Assembly: GCF_026343125.1 (NCBI RefSeq)
Contig: NZ_JAPEMB010000001.1
Span: 1,426,001 to 1,490,000, forward strand
Source of the DNA: Streptomyces sp. NBC_00094
GTDB taxonomy: Bacteria > Actinomycetota > Actinomycetes > Streptomycetales > Streptomycetaceae
Length of the DNA: 64,000 nucleotides
Direction of reading: 5' to 3'
Made by a program: the position numbers and the translations under genes
Shown: piece after piece, positions 24,636 to 36,999 of the stretch
Numbering within the stretch: the first letter of the stretch is position 1
Layout of the letters: the number at the start of each line of letters is the position of its first letter
Notes under the pieces: generated by a model
What the model was told of the DNA's origin: nothing
What the model saw: only the letters and a program-made list of their open reading frames with translations
Databases searched by the model: none

Positions 24636-25183
24636 TTCTCCACGCTCCTGCGCGCTCCGCCGAGCAGCAGCTCGACGATCATGTACTGGAAGTCCTTGGC
24701 GGCGACCCGGCCGTCCTGCACGGACCAGGCGGCGGAACCGACGAGCCCGTAGAGGGCCTCGGTGAGCCAGGCGGGGGTCAGATCGATCCGGAAGACGCCC
24801 TGCTCCTGGCCGCGCCGGAAGAGGTCGGAGACCCGGGCGTCGAGACGGGCCCAGCCGTCGTTCTGCTGGTCGCCCTCGAAGAGCTGGTTCTCGGTCACGA
24901 GGAACGACAGCAGGGGTGCCATCGGCTCCATCCCGGCGACGAGCCGGCGTACGGCCTCGTCGGCGGGCCCGTCGTCGAGGCGGGCCTCGTCGAGGGCCGA
25001 CTCCAGCTCCTGGATCCCGAGCTGTTCCAGAGCCCTGACCAGGGCGTCGCGCCCGGCGAAGTGCCGGTGCAGCGTGGCCCGCCCGATCCCGGCGGCCCGC
25101 GCGACCTCGTCCATGGTGGCGGTCGCCTTGCGGGAGAGCAGGGCGGCGGCGCTGTGGAGCACCTGGGTGCGATCGACTGACAT
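24632..25183 (-). CDS. TetR-family repressor of the adjacent MFS pump
   Basis: A 183-residue regulator. The N-terminal helix-turn-helix is TMDEVARAAGIGRATLHRHF (about 24-43). The rest is the helical ligand-binding core (WLTEALYGLVGSAAWSVQDG). ATG 25183 is preferred over an ATG ten codons upstream, which has no conserved sequence after it. A 16-bp palindrome (25204-25219) lies between this gene and the divergent HAD gene, in the right place for autoregulation. Its inducer is probably a substrate of the pump. Confidence 0.9.
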   Translation of the reverse strand: MSVDRTQVLHSAAALLSRKATATMDEVARAAGIGRATLHRHFAGRDALVRALEQLGIQELESALDEARLDDGPADEAVRRLVAGMEPMAPLLSFLVTENQLFEGDQQNDGWARLDARVSDLFRRGQEQGVFRIDLTPAWLTEALYGLVGSAAWSVQDGRVAAKDFQYMIVELLLGGARRSVEK

Positions 25184-25203
25184 GAGACGACCATACACCG
25201 AAT

Positions 25204-25219
25204 GAGACATCAATGTCTC
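25204..25219. promoter_or_regulatory. Palindromic operator for the TetR repressor
   Basis: GAGACAT-CA-ATGTCTC, a perfect 7-2-7 inverted repeat 21 bp upstream of the TetR ATG and 43 bp upstream of the divergent gene. Size, symmetry and position fit a TetR-family operator. It may control both directions. Confidence 0.7.
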
Positions 25220-25261
25220 GCTTGATATTGAGATGCCTCACCGGAGGCGGGACGGAATGCT

Positions 25262-25777
25262 GTGAACATGACGAAGCCACTGCTGCTGATCGATGTGGAC
25301 GGGCCGCTGAATCCGTACGCGGCGCAGCGCGAGCGACGCCCGGAGGGGTACACGACGCACCGGATGCGGCCGGGCGGCTGGTTCGAGACGAAGCCGCTGC
25401 GGGTGTGGCTCAACCCGGCGCACGGGGGTGAGCTGCTCGCGCTCGCCGAGGCGTACGAGCTGGTGTGGGCGACGACGTGGAAGGGCGAGGCGAACGACTG
25501 GATCGCGCCGCACCTCGGGCTGCCCGAGCTGCCGTTCATCGACTGGCCCCGGATGCACGGAAAGGCCCCTCGCGGGACCTTCTGGAAGACGCAGTACATC
25601 CTGGAGTACGCGGAGGGGCGGCCGTTCGCCTGGGTCGACGACGACATCACGTCGTACGACCACGAGTACGTGGAGCAGAACCACCTCGCCGCCGCCCTGT
25701 TGCTGCACATCGATCCCCGGCTCGGACTGCTCCGGCCGGACTTCGACGCGCTCGCGGAGTGGGCGGCGGCGCTGTGA
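25262..25777 (+). CDS. HAD-like phosphatase-domain protein
   Basis: A 171-residue protein beginning MNMTKPLLLIDVDGPLNPY. The DxD of HAD motif I (IDVDGPLNP) is present, followed by ELVWATTWKGEANDWIAPHL (motif II region) and FAWVDDDITSYD near the C-terminus (acidic motif IV). This group is common in actinobacteria and is annotated only as HAD-domain protein; a hydrolase of a small phosphate ester is possible. The start may be GTG 25262 or ATG 25268; GGAGG lies 15-21 nt upstream, slightly far. It is divergent from tetR and shares its operator region. Immediately after the stop begins a 62-bp tandem repeat. Confidence 0.75.
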   Translation: MNMTKPLLLIDVDGPLNPYAAQRERRPEGYTTHRMRPGGWFETKPLRVWLNPAHGGELLALAEAYELVWATTWKGEANDWIAPHLGLPELPFIDWPRMHGKAPRGTFWKTQYILEYAEGRPFAWVDDDITSYDHEYVEQNHLAAALLLHIDPRLGLLRPDFDALAEWAAAL

Positions 25778-25778
25778 C

Positions 25779-25840
25779 GTACTGGGCTACTGGGGTACTG
25801 GGCTACTGGGGTACTGGGCTACTGGGGTACTGGGCTACTG
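25779..25840. repeat. Tandem repeat of a 16-bp unit (GTACTGGGCTACTGGG)
   Basis: Three perfect copies and a fourth truncated by 2 bp. Each unit is itself two 8-bp halves differing at one base (GTACTGGG/CTACTGGG). It fills the gap between the convergent HAD and argH genes (starts 1 bp after the HAD stop, ends 13 bp before the argH stop). It is not a hairpin. Confidence 0.95.
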
Positions 25841-25853
25841 ACTTACCGAGCCC

Positions 25854-27290
<1,437 letters not shown>

Positions 27291-27310
27291 TCAAACCTCG
27301 CGACCATCAT

Positions 27311-27328
27311 CATGCATGAGTATGCAGA
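27311..27328. promoter_or_regulatory. Candidate ARG box upstream of argH
   Basis: TGCAT-GAGT-ATGCA (27313-27326), a symmetrical site of the TGCAT-N4-ATGCA type, 30 bp upstream of the argH start. A weaker half-site (GCATGATTCGTCA) follows at 27334-27346. ArgR-type repressors normally bind pairs of such boxes; argR is encoded 2.5 kb away. That ArgR binds here is inferred. Confidence 0.6.
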
Positions 27329-27413
27329 CCTCCGCATGATTCGTCAATCTGCTCCTGGCGTGGGCGGCTAATTCGCAGGTGGCGGCCCGCCGGACACCGC
27401 TAAGGTCCCCCGC

Positions 27414-29567
27414 ATGACGCCGCCCGCACTCCTGCCACCCCTCCTGCCCGTACAGCACTACTCCTCCGGAGAACGACTGCTGCACGGGAAGGGCATCGCC
27501 TCGGCCGTGGGAGCGGGCCGCGCCGAGGACTGGGTGGCACTCGACCAGAGCGTCTCGATCCACACCTGGCGCCCGGGCCCCCGCTGGTCCCGGGGCCGGA
27601 TCCGGGTCGGCTTCCACTGGTTCGACGACCGCGAGCTCGCCGACTGGACCACGGCCCCGCACTGGCACGAGGCGGGACCGGACGGCGGACCGGGCACGGT
27701 GGCCTGGTCCCGGCCGCCCACCGAGTCCGAGATCGCGCTGTCCCTCTGCCATGACGACCCCCGGCTCCGCACGGCCGCGCTCCGGCTCTCGGAGGTCGGA
27801 GCGCTGCCCGCGTCCGCACTCCCCCTCGTCCTGATCCGGTGCGCCGACACGGACGGAACGGTCCGCGATCTCGCCCGATCGGTCCTCGACCGCGCGTTCG
27901 CCGAGGCCGGAGTCGGGGCCGGGGCCGGAGTCGGGGCCGGGGCCGGGGCCGGAGTCGGGGCCGGGGCCGGAGTCGGGGCCGGGGCCGGAGTCGGGGCCGG
28001 GGCCGGAGTCGGGGCCGGGGCCGGAGTCGGGGCCGGGGCCGGAGTCGGGGCCGGGGCCGGAGTCGGAGTCGGAGTCGGAGTCGGAGTCGGAGTCGGAGTC
28101 GGAGTCGGAGTAGGGAACGGCGTCGTCCGGGCCCTGGTGCCGCTCGCCCTCCTGCTGGACCTGCGTCGGCACGGGGGCTGGGCCCGGGTGGCGGTTCTCT
28201 CCCGGGCCGAAGGGACACCCGCGGAGGTGGAGGCGGTGGCCCAGCTGCTTGCGAGCCGCAGGAGGGAGTGCCGTATCGCCGGGCTGCGGGCCGGAGCGTC
28301 CTCGGCGCTGCTCGACGTGGAGGAGGCCTACGCGATCGCCGAACGCGACGTCGACACGGGCGTCGCCGGGCACGCGGTGCGCGCCGCGATACGGATCACG
28401 CTCCGGTCCCTGCGGGCGGAGGACGACGCGGCGCGCGAGGACGCCGTCGCCCGGTTCCGCGCCTTCCTGCGCTCCTGCCGGGACGCCGGGCTCGGGCGCA
28501 TCGCCCTGACCGCCGCCCACGTGGAGGGACTCCTCCGTCCCGAGGACCTGGCGCGGCTGGCCGTCTCCCACCACGAGCGGGGCGCCCGGCGGTACGCCCT
28601 CACCACCCTGCTGGCCGAGCACGACCCGATCCCCTTCCTCGACGCTCTGTCGACCGCGCCCGATGCCGTCGTCCGGGCGGCGGCCGTCGGACGTCTGCGG
28701 TCCGCCGGGCGGGTCGACGACCTCGCGCGGCACCTGACGGACTCGAACGACCGGGTGCGCGCCGTGGCATGCCGGGAGCTGCGGGCGACGGGAACCGATC
28801 CGTACCCGGCGTACCGCGCCTTGTGCGCGGACCCGGCGGCCGTCACCCCGGCGGCGATCACGGAGCTCGCCGAACGGCGGAGCCCCGAGGACGTCCCGCT
28901 GTTCCACGAGCTGACCCGGCACGCCCTCGGTCCCGTGCGGGCGCGGGCGCTCGCCGCCCTGCGGATGCTGGGCGCTCTTCCCGGCGACGGACCGGTCGCC
29001 TTCGCCGACGACCCGGACCCTTCGGTGCGGAGCACCGCCCTCGGAGCCGTACACCACAGCCCGGACGCCTTGCGGGCGCTTCTGACGGCGCGTCACGAGG
29101 ACGTACGGGCCAGGGCGTTGAACCTTCTGGCGTCCCGGCACGGACTCGATCGACAGGAGGCCCTGCCCTTCCTGGAGGACCCCGCGGCGAGAGTGACGCG
29201 CGTGGCCCAGGACGTGGTGCGGCCGATGGCGAGCCGTGTCCCGCTCTCCTCACTGCTCCGTCTGGCCGCGCCCGGCCGCCCGCTCGCCCAGCGTGCCGCC
29301 GGACTCGCCCTGATCACGCATCAAGACGACGCCGGGGAGCTGCTCGCCGCCCTGCGGCTGGCCGACGACCCGGACTTCGCCCTGCGGTGGACGGCGCGCG
29401 ACAGGGTCGTCTGGGTGCTGCGCCGGCTGGACGAGGAGGTCGGCGGCCCGTACGGGGCCGAGATCCGGCGGCTCATCGAGCGCCACGCCGCCGAAATTCC
29501 CGGCTGGTACGAGGAGATACAGCGACGGAATCGGGTGGCGAGGCAACGCGGGGGCCCGGCCCGGTAG
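27414..29567 (+). CDS. HEAT-like repeat protein with in-frame (GVGAGA)n minisatellite
   Basis: A 717-residue protein. The N-terminal part (about 1-120) contains [19 protein letters not shown] and [17 protein letters not shown]-like helical pairs then run through most of the length ([74 protein letters not shown]). They are interrupted at about 166-233 by a glycine/valine/alanine run encoded by a hexamer-based DNA repeat, which keeps the frame. HEAT proteins are scaffolds; the partner is unknown. ATG 27414 has no ribosome site, but TAAGGT (27401-27406) lies 7 bp before it, so the mRNA may be leaderless. A strong terminator follows. Confidence 0.8.
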   Translation: MTPPALLPPLLPVQHYSSGERLLHGKGIASAVGAGRAEDWVALDQSVSIHTWRPGPRWSRGRIRVGFHWFDDRELADWTTAPHWHEAGPDGGPGTVAWSRPPTESEIALSLCHDDPRLRTAALRLSEVGALPASALPLVLIRCADTDGTVRDLARSVLDRAFAEAGVGAGAGVGAGAGAGVGAGAGVGAGAGVGAGAGVGAGAGVGAGAGVGAGAGVGVGVGVGVGVGVGVGVGNGVVRALVPLALLLDLRRHGGWARVAVLSRAEGTPAEVEAVAQLLASRRRECRIAGLRAGASSALLDVEEAYAIAERDVDTGVAGHAVRAAIRITLRSLRAEDDAAREDAVARFRAFLRSCRDAGLGRIALTAAHVEGLLRPEDLARLAVSHHERGARRYALTTLLAEHDPIPFLDALSTAPDAVVRAAAVGRLRSAGRVDDLARHLTDSNDRVRAVACRELRATGTDPYPAYRALCADPAAVTPAAITELAERRSPEDVPLFHELTRHALGPVRARALAALRMLGALPGDGPVAFADDPDPSVRSTALGAVHHSPDALRALLTARHEDVRARALNLLASRHGLDRQEALPFLEDPAARVTRVAQDVVRPMASRVPLSSLLRLAAPGRPLAQRAAGLALITHQDDAGELLAALRLADDPDFALRWTARDRVVWVLRRLDEEVGGPYGAEIRRLIERHAAEIPGWYEEIQRRNRVARQRGGPAR
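27909..28112 (+). repeat. 204-bp hexamer-based minisatellite inside the HEAT gene
   Basis: Thirty-four consecutive 6-bp units. The first part alternates GGAGTC with two (once three) GGGGCC units, giving 18-bp blocks; the last part is eight perfect GGAGTC units followed by GGAGTA. All lengths are multiples of 6, so the frame is kept and the product is G-V-G-A-G-A then G-V repeats. Confidence 0.97.
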
Positions 29568-29697
29568 GTGGGACCTTCCGGGCACCCTTCTCGCCCTCGG
29601 TGCCGCGTGCTCTCCCTGGGCTCCGCGCCCGCGCCCGTACCCCGGCTCCGCCGCTGCCCGCGCGGCACGTGGCGACGGCCGGTGCGCCGGACGCACA

Positions 29698-29730
29698 TCG
29701 CCGTCGGAACGCTGAGCGTTCCGACGGCGA
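29698..29730. terminator. Bidirectional terminator between the HEAT gene and argR
   Basis: TCGCCGTCGGAACGC, loop TGA and its perfect complement form a 15-bp stem between two convergent transcripts. Confidence 0.93.
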
Positions 29731-29753
29731 TGCGGTACCGACCGAGGTCGGGG

Positions 29754-30290
29754 TCAGCGGTCCTTCTGGGCCAGGCGCAGCAGGTGGTCGGCGAGGGCCT
29801 GGCCGCCCGACGGGTCGCGGCTGATGAGCAGCAGGGTGTCGTCGCCGGCGATCGTGCCGAGGATCGCGTGGAGTTCGGCCTGGTCGATGGCCGACGCGAG
29901 GAACTGGGCCGCGCCCGGCGGCGTCCGCAGCACCACGAGGTTGGCCGAGGCCTCGGCGGAGATCAGCAGTTCGCCGGAGAGGCGCCGCATGCGCTCCTCC
30001 TTGGCGGACTCGCCGAGCGGCGCCTGCGGGGTGCGGAAGCCGCCCTCGCTGGGCACCGCGTAGATCAGCTCTCCGCCGGTGTTGCGGATCTTCACCGCGC
30101 CGAGCTCGTCGAGGTCACGGCTGAGCGTCGCCTGGGTGACGCTCAGTCCGTCGTCCGCGAGGAGCTTGGCGAGCTGGCTCTGCGAGCGCACCGGCTGTCG
30201 GTTGAGGATGTCGACGATCCTGCGGTGGCGTGCGGTGCGGGTCTGCGGAACGGACGGCCCGCCGTGCTCGTTCTCCTGCGCGTCGGTCAT
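29754..30290 (-). CDS. argR: Arginine repressor ArgR
   Basis: A 178-residue ArgR/AhrC. The winged helix-turn-helix N-terminus is [19 protein letters not shown] and [20 protein letters not shown] (SR in the recognition helix). The C-terminal oligomerisation and arginine-binding domain includes [20 protein letters not shown] and [13 protein letters not shown], with GTIAGDDT the arginine-binding segment. It is the last gene of argC-J-B-D-R, 7 bp after argD, so it controls its own operon. Candidate ARG boxes lie upstream of argC and argH. Confidence 0.96.
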   Translation of the reverse strand: MTDAQENEHGGPSVPQTRTARHRRIVDILNRQPVRSQSQLAKLLADDGLSVTQATLSRDLDELGAVKIRNTGGELIYAVPSEGGFRTPQAPLGESAKEERMRRLSGELLISAEASANLVVLRTPPGAAQFLASAIDQAELHAILGTIAGDDTLLLISRDPSGGQALADHLLRLAQKDR

Positions 30291-30297
30291 CGTCGTC

Positions 30298-31503
30298 TCA
30301 TTCTCCGCTTCGTCCTTGCCCGTTCACCACGTCGAGGACTCCGGGGAGGGCCCGGAGGAAGGTGTCCGCCTCGGCGTCGGTGAGGACCAGCGGAGGCATG
30401 ATCCGTACGACATCGGGGGCGGGCGCGTTCACCAGGAGGCCGGCGTCCTGAGCCGCCTGCTGCACCTGGGGTGCGAGGGGCTCGGTGAGCACGATACCCA
30501 GCAGGAGGCCCGCACCGCGGACGTGGGAGACAAGCGGGTGCCCGAGACCCTCGATTCCCTGGCGCAGTCGCTCCCCGACGGACTTGACGTGGTCGAGGGC
30601 CGCGTCGGCCCCGAGGGTGTCCAGGACGGCGAGTCCGGCGGCGCAGGCGATCGGGTTGCCGCCGAACGTGGTGCCGTGGTGGCCGGGCCCGAAAAGCTCC
30701 GCGGCCGGGCCGAAGGCGACCGTCGCGCCGAGCGGCAGCCCGCCGCCGAGGCCCTTGGCGAGGGTCACGATGTCCGGGTCGACGCCTTCGTGGGCCTGGT
30801 ACTCGAACCAGTGGCCGCAGCGTCCGATGCCGGTCTGGACCTCGTCGAGGACGAGGAGCGTGCCGGTGGCGCGGGTGATGTCCCGGGCGGCCTTGAGGTA
30901 GCCGGGGGGCGGGACGACGACGCCGTTCTCGCCCTGGATCGGCTCGATGATGACGAAGGCCGTCTCCTCGGTGACCGCGGCCCGCAGCGCTTCGACGTCT
31001 CCGTACGGGACGTGCGTGACGTCACCGGGCAGCGGCAGGAAGGGCGTCTGCTTGCCGGGCTGGCCGGTGAGGGCCAGGGAACCCATGGTCCGGCCGTGGA
31101 ATCCGCCGTCGGTGGCGACCATGTGGGACCGGCCGGTGAGCCGGCCGAGCTTGAACGCGGCCTCGTTGGCCTCGGCGCCCGAATTGCAGAAGAAGACCCT
31201 GCCGGGCCGGCCGAAGAGGCCGAGCAGCCGCTCGGCGAGGGCGACGGGCGGCTCGGCGACGAAGAGGTTGGAGACGTGACCGAGGCTCTTGACCTGCCGG
31301 GTCACGGCCTCGACGATCGCCGGGTGCCCGTGGCCGAGGGCGTTGACGGCGATGCCGCCGACGAAGTCCAGGTACTCGGTGCCGTCGGCGTCCCAGACCT
31401 TGGCGCCCTCACCGCGGACGAGGGGCAGCCGGGGGGTGCCGTAGTTGTTCATGAGCGAGCCCTCCCACCGCTGGGTCAGCTGCTCGTTGCCGGTGCTGCT
31501 CAT
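30298..31503 (-). CDS. argD: Acetylornithine aminotransferase
   Basis: A 401-residue class III PLP aminotransferase. [19 protein letters not shown] binds PLP phosphate, [18 protein letters not shown] contains the Asp that pairs with the pyridine nitrogen, and [17 protein letters not shown] contains the Schiff-base Lys. It transaminates N-acetylglutamate semialdehyde to N-acetylornithine. Its ATG overlaps the argB stop by one base (TGATG), and argR follows after 7 bp. Confidence 0.96.
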   Translation of the reverse strand: MSSTGNEQLTQRWEGSLMNNYGTPRLPLVRGEGAKVWDADGTEYLDFVGGIAVNALGHGHPAIVEAVTRQVKSLGHVSNLFVAEPPVALAERLLGLFGRPGRVFFCNSGAEANEAAFKLGRLTGRSHMVATDGGFHGRTMGSLALTGQPGKQTPFLPLPGDVTHVPYGDVEALRAAVTEETAFVIIEPIQGENGVVVPPPGYLKAARDITRATGTLLVLDEVQTGIGRCGHWFEYQAHEGVDPDIVTLAKGLGGGLPLGATVAFGPAAELFGPGHHGTTFGGNPIACAAGLAVLDTLGADAALDHVKSVGERLRQGIEGLGHPLVSHVRGAGLLLGIVLTEPLAPQVQQAAQDAGLLVNAPAPDVVRIMPPLVLTDAEADTFLRALPGVLDVVNGQGRSGE

Positions 31504-32419
31504 CAGTCCCCCTGTCCGTCCGGCACGACCATCGTGCCGACACCCTCGTCGGTGAAGATCTCCAGCAGGATCGCGTGCTGGACCCGGCCGTCGATCACGC
31601 GGGCCGTGGTGACCCCGTTCCGTACGGCGTGCAGGCAGCCCTCCATCTTGGGGACCATGCCGCTGGAGAGCTCGGGCAGCAGCTTCTCCAGCTGGCTCGC
31701 GGTGAGCCTGCTGATGACCTCGTCGCTGTTCGGCCAGTCCTCGTAGAGGCCCTCGACGTCGGTCAGGACCATCAGCGTCTCGGCACCCAGCGCCGCAGCG
31801 AGTGCCGCAGCCGCCGTATCAGCATTGACGTTGTAGACATGTCCGTCGTCCTCGGAGCGGGCGATGGAGGAGATGACCGGGATCCGGCCGTCCTCCAGGA
31901 GCGCCTCGATGGCGCCCGTGTCTATGGCGGTGATCTCGCCGACCCGGCCGATGTCGACCTTCTCGCCGTCGATGACCGGCTGGTGCTTGGTGGCGGTGAT
32001 GGTGTGCGCGTCCTCACCGGTCATGCCGATGGCGAACGGGCCGTGCTGGTTGAGCAGTCCGACGAGCTCGCGCTGCACCTGGCCGGCGAGGACCATCCGT
32101 ACGACGTCCATGGCGTCCTCGGTGGTGACGCGCAGGCCGGCCTTGAACTCGCTGACGATGCCGTGCCGGTCGAGCGCGGCGCTGATCTGGGGGCCGCCGC
32201 CGTGCACCACGACCGGCTTGAGGCCGGCGTGGCGCAGGAAGACGACGTCCTGGGCGAAGGCGGCCTTCAGGTCCTCGTCGATCATGGCGTTGCCGCCGAA
32301 CTTGATGACGACGGTCTTGCCGTGGTGGCGGGTGAGCCAGGGCAGGGCCTCGATGAGGATCTGGGCCTTCGGGAGGGCGGTGTGCTTCCGCGTGGGGTTC
32401 TCGGGCTTTCCGGGATTGT

Positions 32420-32423
<4 letters not shown>
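31503..32423 (-). CDS. argB: Acetylglutamate kinase
   Basis: A 306-residue amino-acid kinase. The N-terminal lobe has [18 protein letters not shown] (phosphate-binding Lys and Gly loop) and [19 protein letters not shown]; the ATP half has [20 protein letters not shown]. It phosphorylates N-acetylglutamate. The N-terminal segment before the core ([18 protein letters not shown]) resembles that of arginine-inhibited hexameric NAGKs, so feedback control is likely but inferred. The GTG start overlaps the argJ stop (GTGA). Confidence 0.96.
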
Positions 32424-34632
<2,209 letters not shown>

Positions 34633-34640
34633 TCATGGAT

Positions 34641-34677
34641 GGCATGACTATACGTGCGCCCGCAGTTTTATGCAACG
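34641..34677. promoter_or_regulatory. Candidate paired ARG boxes upstream of argC
   Basis: Two imperfect sites: GGCATGACTATACG (34641-34654) and CGCAGTTTTATGCAACG (34661-34677), the second resembling the TGCAT-N4-ATGCA form near argH. The area is AT-rich for this chromosome and overlaps the expected promoter. The rest of the gap to 34884 shows nothing further. Confidence 0.5.
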
Positions 34678-34884
34678 ACACTGATCGGCCACGCGTACAG
34701 GCCAGTCTCCCGCCGGGTCTCCCGCCGAGGGGCCTCCGGGACCCTGCGGAACGCCGTCGCGTAGGGGCCGGACGTCGCACTCCGCGCTCGCCTTTGTGGG
34801 GGCCTTGAGGGGCTGTACGGCCGTGTCGACTACACCAGACTCGCAGCCACACCGCTTCCTTTCACCTAGTGCTCCGAGGTGCCC

Positions 34885-35493
34885 ATGCTCCGGCCGACGC
34901 CGCCTTCCATCCGGGATTCGGAACAACTCTTTCCGGACGGTTTCGCCGTCCGGGGCGCCACGGAGACCCGGGAGGAGCTCGACAGCTTCGCTCACACCAC
35001 CACGCGGCTGCTCCTCGGCAGTGACGGGCTGACCACGCCCCTGCTGGAGGCCTGGGTCGGCTCCGCGGTCTCGGTCCGCCGCATGAGCCACCGTCTGGTC
35101 CGCGCCTGCGACGCCCCCGTGGCGGCGGTGGACCTGCTGGAGGCCTCCTGGGACGAGATCCTGCTGGAACGGCGCTCCGTACTGGCGTCGTCGGGCGGGG
35201 TGGACCTCTCCCGGAACGTGATCGTGGCCCGGTCCGGCGTGTCCGCGGCCGTCGAACGGTGCCTCACCGACGGTTCGGCGACGATCGGCCGGATGCTCCA
35301 GGCGGCCGGAACCGGCCACCGGCGCACGATCGTCGGGGTCGGCCTGGGCACCTGGGGAGGGGAGCCCGCGGCGTACAAGACCTACCTTCTGTGGCACGGC
35401 GAGCAGCCCCTCGCCACCATCACGGAGCTGTTCAACCCCGAGATCGTCCCGGCCGCCCTGCGCGCCCCCCTGGCCCTGGCGGGCCGGCCGTGA
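34885..35493 (+). CDS. Chorismate-lyase-like protein (UbiC/DUF98 type)
   Basis: A 202-residue protein resembling the chorismate lyase superfamily of small actinobacterial enzymes. The N-terminal helix-turn segment TTTRLLLGSDGLTTPLLEAW aligns with the family's opening; VSVRRMSHRLVRA, IVARSGVSAAVERCL and LATITELFNPEIVPAALR (acidic residue near the end) fit the core barrel. These enzymes remove pyruvate from chorismate to give 4-hydroxybenzoate. The ATG at 34885 has GAGG at 5 nt. Its stop overlaps the GTG of a 4-hydroxybenzoate-hydroxylase-like gene (GTGA), which strongly supports the call. A UTRA-like ligand-binding protein of the same fold is the alternative. Confidence 0.7.
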   Translation: MLRPTPPSIRDSEQLFPDGFAVRGATETREELDSFAHTTTRLLLGSDGLTTPLLEAWVGSAVSVRRMSHRLVRACDAPVAAVDLLEASWDEILLERRSVLASSGGVDLSRNVIVARSGVSAAVERCLTDGSATIGRMLQAAGTGHRRTIVGVGLGTWGGEPAAYKTYLLWHGEQPLATITELFNPEIVPAALRAPLALAGRP

Positions 35494-36788
35494 CCGCGCC
35501 CCGACGCCACGTACAGGTGGCCATCGTCGGTGCGGGTCCCGCCGGACTGGTCCTGGCCAACGTGCTGCACCGGGCCGGCGTCTCGGTCGAGGTCCGGGAA
35601 CGGGCCGGCCGGGCCGAGGTGGAGCAGCAGGCCCGCGCGGGACTGATCGAGCACCGGGTGGTCGAGTACCTGCGCGACCACGGGCTCGCCGATCGGCTGC
35701 TGGCCGAGAGCGGCCGCCATGACTGGTGCGAGTTCATGTGTCTCGGGGAGCGGATTCACATCCCGTACGGGGACCTGTCCGGCGGAGCCGGGCACTGGGT
35801 GTATCCGCAGCAGTTCCTGGTCCGCGACCTGATCGCCTCGTTCGAGGAGGCGGGCGGCGTGGTGCGGTTCGACTGCCCTGTCCTCGACGTGGACACCTCG
35901 GGTCCCCGTCCGCTCGTCCGGTGTCAGGACGATGTCCTGGCGGCCGATCACGTCGTGGGCTGCGACGGCCCGCGCAGTACGGTCGCGCGTGCGTTCCCCG
36001 CGCACCTGGACGGAGCCGTCGAGCGGCGCTACCCCTACGACTGGCTGACCGTGCTCGCCGAGGTGGACCGTCCCGTGGACGGGATCCGGTACGCCCTCCA
36101 TGAGGCGGGCTTCGCCGGGATGATGCCCCGCACGTCCCGGCTGGCACGCTTCTACCTCCAGGTGGCGCCGGACGCGGAGCTCTCGGAGTGGTCCGAGTCG
36201 CGCATCCGCTCGCAGCTGTCGCTGCGGCTGGGGCTGCGGCCGGAGGCGGGAGACCCCCGGTTGGGCGGGCTGACCGAGGTCGGCATGCTGCGGCTGCGGG
36301 GCCGGGTCCGCCACCACGTGCAGGCCGGCCGGCTGCTGCTGGCCGGGGACGCGGCGCATGTGCTGACGCCTTCGGGAGCCAAGGGACTCAACCTGGCGGT
36401 GGCCGATGTCGCCGACCTCGCGGACAGTCTGCTGCACTACCACCACGACGGCGACGAGGACGTCCTGGCCGGTTACGAACGGCGTCGCCACCAGGACGCC
36501 TGGGCGACGCAGGAGTTCTCCGACCGGCTGCTCGAGCTGCTGCACCTTCCGTCGGGGGACGCGGCGGAGTCCGCCTTCGGCCTCCGGCTGCGCCGTGAAC
36601 GGCTCGCCCTCCTGTCCGCTCCGGGCCCGGAGGGGGAGGCGTTCGCCCGCACCTACGGCGGCGCGGGGCGCCTGCGCCCGGCATCGGCATCCGTGACCCG
36701 ACGGACCCCCCTTCCGGGTCGGGAAAGCCTGCCCGAGGCCACACCGCTCCCCAGCGCGACGAACGCCCTGTGCGGGGTGGCCGGGTAA
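35490..36788 (+). CDS. FAD-dependent 4-hydroxybenzoate 3-monooxygenase-like hydroxylase
   Basis: A 432-residue class A flavoprotein hydroxylase. VAIVGAGPAGLVLANVL is the FAD dinucleotide fold, DHVVGCDGPRSTVARA the DG motif, and RLLLAGDAAHVLTPSGAKG followed by LNLAVADVADLAD is the GD motif in the exact form of PobA. SRLARFYLQVAPDAELSEWS parallels the substrate-binding stretch of p-hydroxybenzoate hydroxylase (Arg and Tyr positions). It should make protocatechuate (3,4-dihydroxybenzoate) from 4-hydroxybenzoate using NAD(P)H and O2. Residues after about 385 form a Pro/Ser/Arg-rich tail not expected in PobA. Coupled by GTGA to the lyase-like gene, so the pair could run chorismate to protocatechuate. 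Confidence 0.8.
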   Translation: MTAPRRHVQVAIVGAGPAGLVLANVLHRAGVSVEVRERAGRAEVEQQARAGLIEHRVVEYLRDHGLADRLLAESGRHDWCEFMCLGERIHIPYGDLSGGAGHWVYPQQFLVRDLIASFEEAGGVVRFDCPVLDVDTSGPRPLVRCQDDVLAADHVVGCDGPRSTVARAFPAHLDGAVERRYPYDWLTVLAEVDRPVDGIRYALHEAGFAGMMPRTSRLARFYLQVAPDAELSEWSESRIRSQLSLRLGLRPEAGDPRLGGLTEVGMLRLRGRVRHHVQAGRLLLAGDAAHVLTPSGAKGLNLAVADVADLADSLLHYHHDGDEDVLAGYERRRHQDAWATQEFSDRLLELLHLPSGDAAESAFGLRLRRERLALLSAPGPEGEAFARTYGGAGRLRPASASVTRRTPLPGRESLPEATPLPSATNALCGVAG

Positions 36789-36796
36789 GCCTTACA

Positions 36797-36828
36797 GCCG
36801 GCGGAAGTCGGCGCCGACTTCCGCCGGC
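36797..36828. terminator. 32-bp perfect palindrome, terminator of the lyase-hydroxylase pair
   Basis: GCCGGCGGAAGTCGGC followed directly by its reverse complement; it begins 8 bp past the stop codon. A partial copy of the right arm (CACTTCCGCCGGCCTCC) recurs at about 36845-36861. Confidence 0.9.
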
Positions 36829-36999
36829 CTCCGTCGGTCTCCGCCCACTTCCGCCGGCCTCCCCAGAGGCCGAGACGCGGCTGGGCACACGGAAGCGCCT
36901 CCTCGGCCGGACCCGCCGCGCAGGATGCATAGTCACAGCCGGTTAACCTCTCCGCCATGCATGACGCGGCCCGTCAGGGCCGCAGGGGAGGGACAGGAC

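Noticed and set aside
27291..29141. A long open frame on the minus strand through the HEAT gene, with an [11 protein letters not shown]-type stretch
   Set aside because: It is the complement of the hexamer repeat. The plus-strand frame has HEAT-like helices on both sides of the repeat and proper GC at third positions; the minus frame shows no domain.
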